This document shows positions 1 to 6,436 of a stretch of 38,004 nt of DNA, piece by piece. The DNA lies in contig DUUU01000011.1 in assembly GCA_012841485.1 (NCBI GenBank), forward strand, positions 1 through 38,004, in the 5' to 3' direction. The notes under the pieces are model-generated. The model searched no databases. It worked only from the letters and a program-made list of their open reading frames with translations, and was not told the origin of the DNA. Within the stretch, counting starts at the first letter, position 1. Each line of letters begins with the position of its first letter. The position numbers and the translations under genes are program-made. This DNA comes from Armatimonadota bacterium. Its GTDB lineage: Bacteria > Armatimonadota > JAAZEB01.

Positions 1-515
1 CCGGGGTTGATCCCCCAGATCGCCACCCAGTCAAAGATGCTGAAGGTGTCCGCGACGATTCGCACGCGGCGCACGGTGCCGTTGCTCCACCCGTATGAGA
101 CGATATCGGCGCTTGTGCCGGGCGTGCCCACATGAGCCGCAAAGTAGCCCTGCCGCGTCTGGCCCGGGGGGTAGTACACCAGGTAAGACGAAGGGATGGT
201 CTTGTTCTTTACCTGCTGCTTGAACTCCTGAGGCGACAGGACGCTTGGCAAGACGTATTGGTTGGGCACCAATGGGTTGCCCGGAGCCAGGCCTTTCGCC
301 AGCATATTCAGGTAGGCGTTCGCGCCCGACTCCGCCATTTGCAGGGCGCGCTCGTAGTCGCGCTCTGTTTTGGAGAGCTTCAATTCATGGATCACCTGCC
401 ACTGAGTGGCGGTGACCAGGATGGTGAGCGCCAGCACCAACGCCAGCGCAACGATCAAAGCGGCGCCCTGCTCTGCCCGCGGTGCTGCCTCTCCATTGGG
501 GTGCATACGTCTCAT
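1..515 (-). CDS. PilX-like pilus assembly protein (partial, C-terminus outside window)
   Basis: The reading frame begins at ATG 513-515 and stays open to the window edge, giving about 171 residues. The start is chosen because AGGGAGAG lies just upstream. Near residue 15 comes a GAALIVALALVLALTILV hydrophobic helix of the PilX/GspK N-terminal type, followed by a helical stretch with KTERDYERALQMAESGANAY. An 'AxxxAESGAN' stretch after the membrane helix is typical of PilX N-terminal domains. The Glu5 of ordinary pilins is absent, as usual in this minor-pilin class. It is the last visible gene of a minus-strand pilus cluster, 529 bases beyond the nearest pseudopilin. The PilX-like call rests on N-terminal architecture only. 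Confidence 0.72.
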   Translation of the reverse strand, partial: MRRMHPNGEAAPRAEQGAALIVALALVLALTILVTATQWQVIHELKLSKTERDYERALQMAESGANAYLNMLAKGLAPGNPLVPNQYVLPSVLSPQEFKQQVKNKTIPSSYLVYYPPGQTRQGYFAAHVGTPGTSADIVSYGWSNGTVRRVRIVADTFSIFDWVAIWGINP

Positions 516-1044
516 GACCGGTCTCTCCCTCTGCTTACGGGTCTGATTGCCAGCTCCCGATCGGCGTGCTCGAAGGAAGCATCCCCTAGGTGCTGCAACC
601 GCATCATACCCCAACAGCGCGTTCTCTATACCACTAAAAGCAGCTCAGGAGGCTGGCTCTTGTTCCGGGGCGGGCGTCGATACCTCGGAGGAAGGGGAGG
701 AAAGTGGATGGGAGAGCGCCTATAGGCATGGATCTAAAGGCCCGCGCTGCTCCCCGGCAAAGTCCCTTCGGGCCTCCGCGAACCAGACGGTAGGGCTTCG
801 CTCCCTAGCAGCGCGGTGATCTATCGCCGCGCACCGGGTTGCGCGCTACCTCCGAGGCTTCGGATTCCTTCTGTCAGGATCCCAGATGCCGCGGATGCAC
901 GGGTGGCTGGCCATTCGACGGCGGCAGCGCGTCCCACTCCGGCGGACACCGGCACGAGCCTCGGGGCGGGCCATAGACGTGGGGATGATACTGGGGGCGC
1001 TGGAAAGGCCAGAGGGGCGCAGGCGCGCCCCCCTGTCGATGGCA
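516..1044. other. Intergenic region in pilus cluster, no convincing gene
   Basis: This 529-base stretch lies between the PilX-like gene and the next pseudopilin. Open frames here give low-complexity, Arg/Ser-rich translations without family features and without good ribosome sites. It holds a compact GGGGCGC/GCGCCCC hairpin just past the pseudopilin stop (listed separately) and a weak TCCGA/TCGGA hairpin near 853-866. A minus-strand TATGAT at 603-608 could be a -10 box for the PilX-like gene, but no good -35 box stands at the right distance. Confidence 0.5.
1014..1031 (-). terminator. Hairpin after pseudopilin gene, possible terminator
   Basis: Perfect 7-bp arms GGGGCGC and GCGCCCC enclose a 4-base loop, 14 bases beyond the stop codon of the pseudopilin at 1045-1518. 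On the minus strand the stem is followed by TCTGGCC rather than a clean T-run, so termination is plausible but unproven. Confidence 0.4.
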
Positions 1045-1518
1045 TCATTGTTCGCTGGCGGGGGCGGATAGCGTGCGGTAGTAGTAGCTGAAGCCGTCGG
1101 GGCTGGGCGAGACTACCTCGTGGGCGTTATCTCCGCCTTTGGCCGTTGCGCAGTGCGGGCAGGAGATCTTCAGGGGCTCGCCCGCTTCTCCACCCGCGAT
1201 TGTGTAGGCCGCCCCGTCCCAGGGGCAGTTGAGCGGCGAGGTGATTCCCTCCGGTGCGCCCACCAATCCGCCAGAGACTGGATCCGCGGCGTTGTAGTCC
1301 GCCATGGGCGTGGTGTTGAAGCGGCCGTGGCGCATCACGAAGGCCGCCTCGGCGGCGGAGAGCGCCGTCAGGTTCGCCTTGCAGGTGCGTGCTGCGGCCG
1401 ATCTGCGCGTGTTGAGATAGAGCGGTATGGCCACGGCGGCCAGAACCGCCAGGACCAGCACCACCGCAAGAAGCTCTACCAGGGAGAACCCCCGGGCCAT
1501 GCGAGTAGAACGTTTCAT
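1045..1518 (-). CDS. Type II secretion / type IV pilin-like pseudopilin (copy 1)
   Basis: 157 residues. It begins MKRSTRMARG followed by FSLVELLAVV, a canonical class III signal: a short basic leader, Gly at -1, Phe at +1, Glu at +5 and a long hydrophobic helix ending AIPLYLNTRRSAAART. Prepilin peptidase should cut after the Gly, leaving an inner-membrane-anchored or assembled pilin subunit. The soluble domain has Cys in 'TCKANL', 'NCPWD' and 'SCPHC' and the shared block GGLVGAPEG. GGAGAAGGAGG upstream of ATG 1516-1518 supports the start. It is a clear paralog of the gene at 2124-2609 and lies 38 bases downstream of the divergent copy at 1557-2042, probably co-transcribed with it. Whether it is a major or minor subunit cannot be told. 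Confidence 0.88.
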   Translation of the reverse strand: MKRSTRMARGFSLVELLAVVLVLAVLAAVAIPLYLNTRRSAAARTCKANLTALSAAEAAFVMRHGRFNTTPMADYNAADPVSGGLVGAPEGITSPLNCPWDGAAYTIAGGEAGEPLKISCPHCATAKGGDNAHEVVSPSPDGFSYYYRTLSAPASEQ

Positions 1519-1556
1519 GGAAGCATCCTCCTTCTCCGTGGTTCAAGCTCTGCAAT

Positions 1557-2042
1557 CTATGGGATATACTCCGGCTGGGCCGACAGGCCTCGGCGGATGT
1601 AGTCCTTCAGGACCGGCAGGACACCGGCGTGCTTCCGTGCATTGGGACAGCGGATGATCACATGCACGGCGCTATCGTTCAGAACATCATAGGGGGTGCT
1701 ATCCAGAGGGCAGGCGGGCCGGGCCGGCAGGCCCTCCAGCCGGGCTAGAAGACCACCAAGAGCCTCCGCGGCCCCGGTGTAGGCCGATTGGGGCGCGTAA
1801 AGGAGCTGGCCATCCTGCAATACGAACGCGGCGTTCGACCGGGCGAGCGCCTCGATCCGCTCCTTACAATCGCGGGCCTTGATCACCGGGCGCAGTTGAA
1901 GGTAGCGGGGCACCCCGACGCCGGCGAGCACGCACATGATGATGATGACCACCAGCACGTCCGTGACCGACCGCTGAGGGCCAGAGTACTGTGGGGCCAT
2001 GCTCGAGGGGTATCGTCCCTGTCTCACCGCGCACCTCTCCAT
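1557..2042 (-). CDS. Divergent pseudopilin with degenerate prepilin processing site
   Basis: 161 residues from ATG 2040-2042, chosen because AAGGAG sits 8 bases upstream; a longer frame to 2072 would begin inside the terminator-adjacent sequence. A hydrophobic helix (VLVVIIIMCVLAGVGVPRYL, about residues 30-49) aligns with the two neighbouring pseudopilins, and the soluble domain keeps the same three Cys positions (DCKER, ACPLD, RCPN) and a GGLLARLEG block matching GGLVGAPEG. The processing motif is changed: where the paralogs have G|FSLVE, this protein has Q|RSVTD, so Gly(-1) is Gln and Glu(+5) is Asp. It may stay unprocessed as a membrane protein, or act as a special minor subunit. The frame is intact, so this is not an obvious pseudogene. 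Confidence 0.75.
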   Translation of the reverse strand: MERCAVRQGRYPSSMAPQYSGPQRSVTDVLVVIIIMCVLAGVGVPRYLQLRPVIKARDCKERIEALARSNAAFVLQDGQLLYAPQSAYTGAAEALGGLLARLEGLPARPACPLDSTPYDVLNDSAVHVIIRCPNARKHAGVLPVLKDYIRRGLSAQPEYIP

Positions 2043-2076
2043 CGAACGGCTCCTTCGGGTGTCTGGTGGCAAAGAA

Positions 2077-2106
2077 GCCTGCCGGGCCCCGAGGGGCCCG
2101 GCAGGC
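2077..2106 (-). terminator. Intrinsic terminator after pseudopilin copy 2
   Basis: Perfect 14-bp inverted repeat, GCCTGCCGGGCCCC and GGGGCCCGGCAGGC, with a 2-base spacer (effectively a shorter stem with a small loop). It stands 17 bases past the stop of the pseudopilin at 2124-2609 and is followed on the minus strand by TTCTTT. Its position before the divergent copy suggests stepped-down expression of downstream pseudopilins relative to copy 2. Confidence 0.8.
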
Positions 2107-2123
2107 TTGGGGGTTATGCCGTG

Positions 2124-2609
2124 CTAGGGCAGGTTGTCTGCTGCGGGGGCCGCCAGTGTGCGCTGATACGCCTCCGTTCCAGTAGGACTCGGCACCACCG
2201 CCTCGTGGGAGTTATCACCTCCCGCCGCCGTGCTGGCATGGGGGCAGGTGATGACCAGCGCCGCTGTGCCGCCGCCCGTGAAGTTGTAGGCCGCGTTGTC
2301 CAGCGGGCAAGCCATGGCCGACGACAGACCCTCGGGCGCACCCACGAGGCCACCGGCGGTGGGGGTCGTCGGGTTGTAGGCCGACAGAACGTTCGCCGCC
2401 GCGGGATACTCGCCGTTGCGGAGGGCGAAGGCCGAAGCCGCCGCCGCAATCGCCGCCAGGTTGCCCTTGCAGGCGCGTGCGGCTGCCGATTTGCGCGTGT
2501 TGATGTAAAGCGGCACGGCCACGGCGGCCAGAACCGCCAGGATCAGCACGACTGCAAGCAGCTCGACGAGGGAGAAACCCCCTTGTGTGTTGCGCATAGT
2601 CCGCTTCAT
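2124..2609 (-). CDS. Type II secretion / type IV pilin-like pseudopilin (copy 2)
   Basis: 161 residues from ATG 2607-2609, with GGAGGAGG upstream. The sequence runs MKRTMRNTQGG then FSLVELLAVV, with Gly(-1), Phe(+1) and Glu(+5) all present, and a helix ending AVPLYINTRKSAAARACKGN. The soluble domain contains GGLVGAPEG, ACPLDNAAY, TCPH, and a C-terminal block VVPSPTGTEAYQRTLAAPA that matches copy 1 (VSPSPDGFSYYYRTLSAPA). It is an exported, membrane-inserted pilin-like subunit of the PilB/PilC machine encoded just upstream. A strong terminator after the gene suggests it is the most highly expressed of the three pseudopilins, hence possibly the major one; that last point is inference. Confidence 0.88.
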   Translation of the reverse strand: MKRTMRNTQGGFSLVELLAVVLILAVLAAVAVPLYINTRKSAAARACKGNLAAIAAAASAFALRNGEYPAAANVLSAYNPTTPTAGGLVGAPEGLSSAMACPLDNAAYNFTGGGTAALVITCPHASTAAGGDNSHEAVVPSPTGTEAYQRTLAAPAADNLP

Positions 2610-2916
2610 CTGTGTACTCCTCCTCCTGCAATACCACTGCTTCGGACTGCGGCCGGGCCCGGGCCGCTCGGGTCCGGTGGGTAGAGCACCGGAACTCTTC
2701 TGGCTCCTTGGCCGCGGGGTGGCTTCGGAGGCCACTCCTGATTCTCGGGTGGCGGCGGCTTTGCCGCTCCGGCTCATGCCTTCAGACCAGGTGCGCCTCG
2801 CACGCTTCCTCGCCGAGACGCTTCATGACAGGTCACTTCCTCGAAAGGTCGGATGCCTCGTTGAGGCGGGCTCCACAAATCGCCCGCCATCTATTCCTGT
2901 GCAGATCTCGTGCCAA
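2610..2916. other. Intergenic leader between pilC and pseudopilin copy 2
   Basis: 307 bases with no supportable gene. The frame of the downstream pseudopilin stays open upstream to about 2777 but reads as an Arg/Pro/Ser-rich string preceding a perfect ribosome site and start, so it is taken as leader. A 14-codon minus-strand ORF (2782-2826) starts MKRLGEE but has a poorly spaced ribosome site. No clear promoter or terminator was seen. Confidence 0.45.
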
Positions 2917-4128
2917 TTATGCTCCCGAGAGGAACACATTGCCCATGTTGAAGATGGGGTAGTAGAGCGCCACCAGCACGAAGCCCACGACGCCGCCCAG
3001 GCACAGAACCGTGACCGGCTCGACGAGCGCCATGATGCGTCGAATCGTGTACTCCACTTCCTCGTTGTAGGAGGCGGTGATCTCTTGCAGCACCTCTGGC
3101 AGGGTGCCCAGGTCCTCGGCGACGGCCACCATGCGGATCACCATCGCGGGGAACTGCCCGCTCGCCTCCAGCTCCTCGGAGAGGCGCCGGCCCACGCTCA
3201 CATTCTTGGCCGCGGTACGCGCGGCTTCGGCGAGCACGGCGTTGCCGCATACCTGTGCCGCCGTTTGCAGCCCTGGAAGAAGCCCGACGCCACTGCGCAG
3301 CAGCCCGGCCAGGCTGCCCGTCAGGTTGGCCGTCGCCGATTTCAGGAAGAGCTGCCCCAGCAGCGGAATGCGGATCTTCATGCCGTCGATCCGCAGGCGC
3401 CCTTTGGGCGTGCGGTAGTAGCGGCGCAGGGCATCGAGGCCCGCGAGGAGAGCCAGGAGCAGGATCCAGCCGCTATGCACCACCATATCGCTGATCGCGA
3501 TGAGCATCCGCGTGATTCCAGGGAGGGGCGCATTCAGCTCCTGGTAGATCTGGGCGAAGACCGGCACGATCCAGATCAGCATCGCCGTCACCGTGCCGAC
3601 GGTGGCCAGGAAAGTGAACGCCGGATAGACGAGAGCACTGATCAGCTTCTGCCGGATCTCCATCAGGAGCTCGAGCTGCCGCGCGGCCTCGTGGAGAGTC
3701 TCCGGGAGCCGTCCGCCCTCCTCGCCGGCCTGAATCAAGGTGAGCAGCATCGGCGGGAAGTAGCGCGGGTATTGCGCCATCGCGCTCGAGATGCTCACGC
3801 CATGTCCGACCGAACGGGCAACCTCGGTCAGCACTTCTGCAAGCTTGGGGTTTGGGGTCTGCTCCGCGAGCGTCTCCAGGCCGGTGAACAGGGGCATGCC
3901 CGCGTGGATCATCGTGCGGAGCTGGCGGGTCATGATGATCAGGTCTTGCAGGCCGACGCCGCGCTGAAATGGGTTGCGGAACACCGAGCGCTTGATCTCG
4001 GATATCCCCAGAACAAAGAGGTTGTTCTCCCTCAAGTAGCGACGCAGCGAGGGCTCATCCTCGTAGGCGAGCACCTCGCTGACCAGTTGGCCCTGTGCGT
4101 CGCGGGCTCGATACTGGTAGACAGGCAT
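2917..4128 (-). CDS. pilC: Type IV pilus / type II secretion inner-membrane platform protein PilC (GspF family)
   Basis: 403 residues, the normal length for PilC/GspF. The N-terminal segment MPVYQYRARDAQGQ is the family hallmark. Two repeats of the T2SSF domain follow. The first (about 75-195) has the conserved RQLRTMIHAGMPL and AGEEGGRLPETL motifs and a membrane segment ALVYPAFTFLATVGTVTAMLIWIVPVF. The second (about 270-400) has LAGLLRSGVGLLPGLQ, VAEDLGTLPEVL and a final pair of membrane helices. PilC is the polytopic platform that couples the PilB ATPase to pilin insertion. The ribosome site AAGGAGG overlaps the stop codon of pilB, whose end is 3 bases away, so the two are translationally linked. 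The Cys and charged residues look ordinary for the family. Confidence 0.95.
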   Translation of the reverse strand: MPVYQYRARDAQGQLVSEVLAYEDEPSLRRYLRENNLFVLGISEIKRSVFRNPFQRGVGLQDLIIMTRQLRTMIHAGMPLFTGLETLAEQTPNPKLAEVLTEVARSVGHGVSISSAMAQYPRYFPPMLLTLIQAGEEGGRLPETLHEAARQLELLMEIRQKLISALVYPAFTFLATVGTVTAMLIWIVPVFAQIYQELNAPLPGITRMLIAISDMVVHSGWILLLALLAGLDALRRYYRTPKGRLRIDGMKIRIPLLGQLFLKSATANLTGSLAGLLRSGVGLLPGLQTAAQVCGNAVLAEAARTAAKNVSVGRRLSEELEASGQFPAMVIRMVAVAEDLGTLPEVLQEITASYNEEVEYTIRRIMALVEPVTVLCLGGVVGFVLVALYYPIFNMGNVFLSGA

Positions 4129-4131
4129 CTC

Positions 4132-5859
4132 TTAGCCTCCTTTCGCTAGCACCACCCTGCCCATCTCCTCGGGGGTGGTGATGCCAGCCTTCACTGCTGC
4201 AGCCGCGCAGTCGCGCAGCGACATCATGCCGTTCCGCTCCGCGGCCGCCTGGATCTCCTCCTCCGAGGCGCCGCGCATGATGAGCAGCCGGATCTCCTCG
4301 TTGACCGTCAGCACTTCGTAGAGCCCGATGCGGCCCAGATAGCCGCGCCCGTGGCAGGTGCGGCAGCCCATGCCTCGCCGGAAGGAGGTGCCACGCGCCT
4401 CATGCGGGCGGAGACCGACGGATTCGAGCACGTCTGACGCCGGCTGGTACTCGGTGGCGCAATGGTTGCAGATGCGGGCCACCAGGCGCTGAGAGCAGAC
4501 GCCGAGCAGCGACTGCGCGATCAGGAAGGGGTTCACGCCCAGGTTGGTCAGACGTGCTACGGTGCCAACGGCACTATTGGTGTGAAGCGTGGAGAGGACC
4601 AGGTGTCCGGTGAGCGAGGCCTGCACCGCCATATCCGCCGTCTCCTCATCGCGAATCTCGCCGACGAGGATGACATCCGGGTCTTGCCGCACGAAGGCGC
4701 GCAGGCCGCTGGCGAAGGTCAGCCCGATGCGCTGGTTCACCTGCACCTGGTTGATCCCTTGGACGTGGTACTCCACCGGGTCCTCCAGGGTCATGATGTT
4801 GCGCGTGGAATCGTTGAGCAGGTTGAGCGAGGCGTAGAGCGTGGTGCTCTTGCCGCTCCCCGTCGGCCCCACGACGATGACCATGCCATGCGGCTGCTGG
4901 ATCAGCCCCTCGAAACGGCGCTGCTGATCGCCCAGAAAGCCCAGCTTGCCGAGCGGCACCATGACAGAAGACTTGTCCAGGATGCGCAGGACGATCTTCT
5001 CCCCGAAGACCGTCGGCACGGACGAGACGCGGATGTCATAGATGCGGCCATGCTCGTTGTAGCTCATACGCCCATCTTGCGGCCGGCGGTTCTCCGTGAT
5101 ATCCATCTGGCAGAGGACCTTCAGACGGGCGGTGAGGGGCGCGCGCTGGGACCGAGGGATATCGGTTTGATCCAGGAGTGTTCCATCCACACGAAAACGG
5201 ACGCGGAGGCCTCCCTCATGGGGCTCGAAGTGGATATCGCTTGCGCGCAATGCGAGCGCGCTCTCGATGATCGAATCGACCAGGCGGACGATGGGCGCTT
5301 CACTTGCAGCGACCAGCTCCGCGTGCGAGAGGCCGGATTGCTCGGCGTCCTCGCTTGCGAGTTGCTGCAGCGCCTCGGAGGCACGGGTGTGGGCATCAAA
5401 TTGGTCGTTGATCGCCCGCTGTAACTCTGCGGCCATCGTCAGGTAGGGCACGACGCGCAGGTTCGTGTGCTGGTGGATCGTATCGATCGCCGCCACGTTA
5501 AGCGGATCGATCATCGCCACCTCAATCGTCTCGCCGACACAGCGGAGGGGGAGCACTCGCATGGCGCGGATGACGCTCTCCGGCACCATATGCACCGCTG
5601 AGGGATCCGGGCGAACCTCCATCAGATCGACATACTCGACGCCGAAGTTTTTCGCCATCAGCAGGCCAACTGTGGGTGCGCTAACGAATCCCAGATCGAC
5701 CAGGATCTGACCCAGGAGCCCGTGGCTACGTGCCTGCACATCCAGGGCCTGGCGCAGTTGTTGCTCGGTGATATGGCCCTCTTGCACCAGGCGCTCGCCC
5801 AGACGACGATCGGGTGCTGGCCGGAAGAGCCTCTCGATTACAGTTGTGTTTGCTCTCAT
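4132..5859 (-). CDS. pilB: Type IV pilus assembly / type II secretion ATPase PilB (GspE family)
   Basis: 575 residues, full length. Residues 18-42 (RRLGERLVQEGHI...) and 49-72 (LGQILVDLGFV...) form two tandem MshEN-type motifs, known in MshE to bind cyclic di-GMP. The C-terminal ATPase has Walker A GPTGSGKST (331-339), Asp box EDPVEY (359-364), Walker B DPDVILVGE (393-401) and His box STLHTN (423-428). Four cysteines (464, 467, 499, 502) form the tetracysteine zinc site of GspE/PilB. This hexameric cytoplasmic motor drives pilin or pseudopilin extension. It is the first gene of the visible minus-strand pilus operon and is followed directly by pilC. No retraction ATPase (PilT), peptidase or secretin is in the window, so pilus versus secretion use is open. 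Confidence 0.96.
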   Translation of the reverse strand: MRANTTVIERLFRPAPDRRLGERLVQEGHITEQQLRQALDVQARSHGLLGQILVDLGFVSAPTVGLLMAKNFGVEYVDLMEVRPDPSAVHMVPESVIRAMRVLPLRCVGETIEVAMIDPLNVAAIDTIHQHTNLRVVPYLTMAAELQRAINDQFDAHTRASEALQQLASEDAEQSGLSHAELVAASEAPIVRLVDSIIESALALRASDIHFEPHEGGLRVRFRVDGTLLDQTDIPRSQRAPLTARLKVLCQMDITENRRPQDGRMSYNEHGRIYDIRVSSVPTVFGEKIVLRILDKSSVMVPLGKLGFLGDQQRRFEGLIQQPHGMVIVVGPTGSGKSTTLYASLNLLNDSTRNIMTLEDPVEYHVQGINQVQVNQRIGLTFASGLRAFVRQDPDVILVGEIRDEETADMAVQASLTGHLVLSTLHTNSAVGTVARLTNLGVNPFLIAQSLLGVCSQRLVARICNHCATEYQPASDVLESVGLRPHEARGTSFRRGMGCRTCHGRGYLGRIGLYEVLTVNEEIRLLIMRGASEEEIQAAAERNGMMSLRDCAAAAVKAGITTPEEMGRVVLAKGG

Positions 5860-6436
5860 CGTCTACGCCATCTATCCTTCGCATGGGGTCCACCCCGACG
5901 GGGCGGGATGGACCCCACTGGCCGGAATCCGGCGGCCCGTGCCGCCGGCGCCCCTCGCGGGCAAGCCCTGCCGACGCTGCCGGAGTATCCGACGGCGTAT
6001 GCCGCGCGCCGATCTGTTGCGTGTATCGAAAGGACTATCGAGATGCCGGCCCACGACGGGTGGGCGGGCCCGCCGGTTGCCGGGACTCTCGCTCGGGCAA
6101 GTGGGGGTGTGCAAGACGAATGCCATTTCCCGCACGGGGTCGGAACTGCAGGGGCTTGCAGAGGGCGCAAGCCTGGGAAGGAGTGGCGTGCCGGGAGCCC
6201 GAAGAGGGGGGCCAAAGAGACGCTTGCCGCTGATCGTGGGAGTGTTCCGCCTGAGGCCTGCATTCCGGGGCAATCAAACCGGAGAGCCTGCGCTCTCCGT
6301 GGAAAACGCACACGGTTGCGGGGAACTGCCTCGGAGTGCTCGCTCGAGCTGGTGCGGTTCAACCGCCAGAAGCGGGCACTCCGAGCAATTCGCCGAGAGT
6401 GGTTGCACTCTCGACGGAAGCTGTAAGGAGCCGCGT
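5860..6436. other. Hairpin-rich divergent intergenic region
   Basis: 577 bases between pilB (minus) and the TolB-like gene (plus). No convincing gene lies here; the open frames read as Arg/Ser/Gly-rich noise. It contains at least seven stem-loops with perfect arms: 5884-5917 (TGGGGTCCA arms), 5929-5948 (CCGGCGGC arms, 4-base loop), 6049-6065 (GCCCAC arms), 6153-6173 (GGCTTGC arms), 6280-6299, 6330-6385 and 6394-6413. No well-formed -35/-10 pair was recognised in either direction, although both divergent transcripts should start here. Confidence 0.55.
6280..6413 (+). promoter_or_regulatory. Candidate structured 5' leader of the TolB-like gene
   Basis: Three consecutive perfect stems lie immediately before the ribosome site: CGGAGAG/CTCTCCG with a 6-base loop (6280-6299), CTCGGAGTGC/GCACTCCGAG enclosing an inner GCGG/CCGC hairpin (6330-6385), and CGAGAGTG/CACTCTCG with a GTTG loop (6394-6413). 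The last ends 10 bases before TAAGGAG (6424-6430). The layout resembles a regulated leader RNA, but it matches no riboswitch class I recognise and could equally be a transcript-stabilising structure. Confidence 0.35.

Noticed and set aside
516..1044. Possible additional minor pilin gene in the gap of the pilus cluster
   Set aside because: No frame encodes a signal or hydrophobic helix; the translations are low-complexity.
2782..2826. Minus-strand 14-codon ORF upstream of pseudopilin copy 2 as a leader peptide
   Set aside because: The ribosome site is poorly spaced and no attenuator structure is associated with it.
2587..4149. Long plus-strand open frame opposite pilC (520 codons)
   Set aside because: It mirrors pilC, is His/Arg/Glu-rich without family features, and arises from GC-biased third positions of the real gene.
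6353..6365. GCGGTTCAACCGC resembling a tRNA T-arm
   Set aside because: The loop is too short and no acceptor stem, anticodon arm or D-arm is present around it; it belongs to the hairpin at 6330-6385.
5860..6436. Known riboswitch classes such as GEMM or cobalamin in the TolB leader
   Set aside because: None of the conserved core sequences I know for these classes appear; only the hairpin arrangement suggests regulation.
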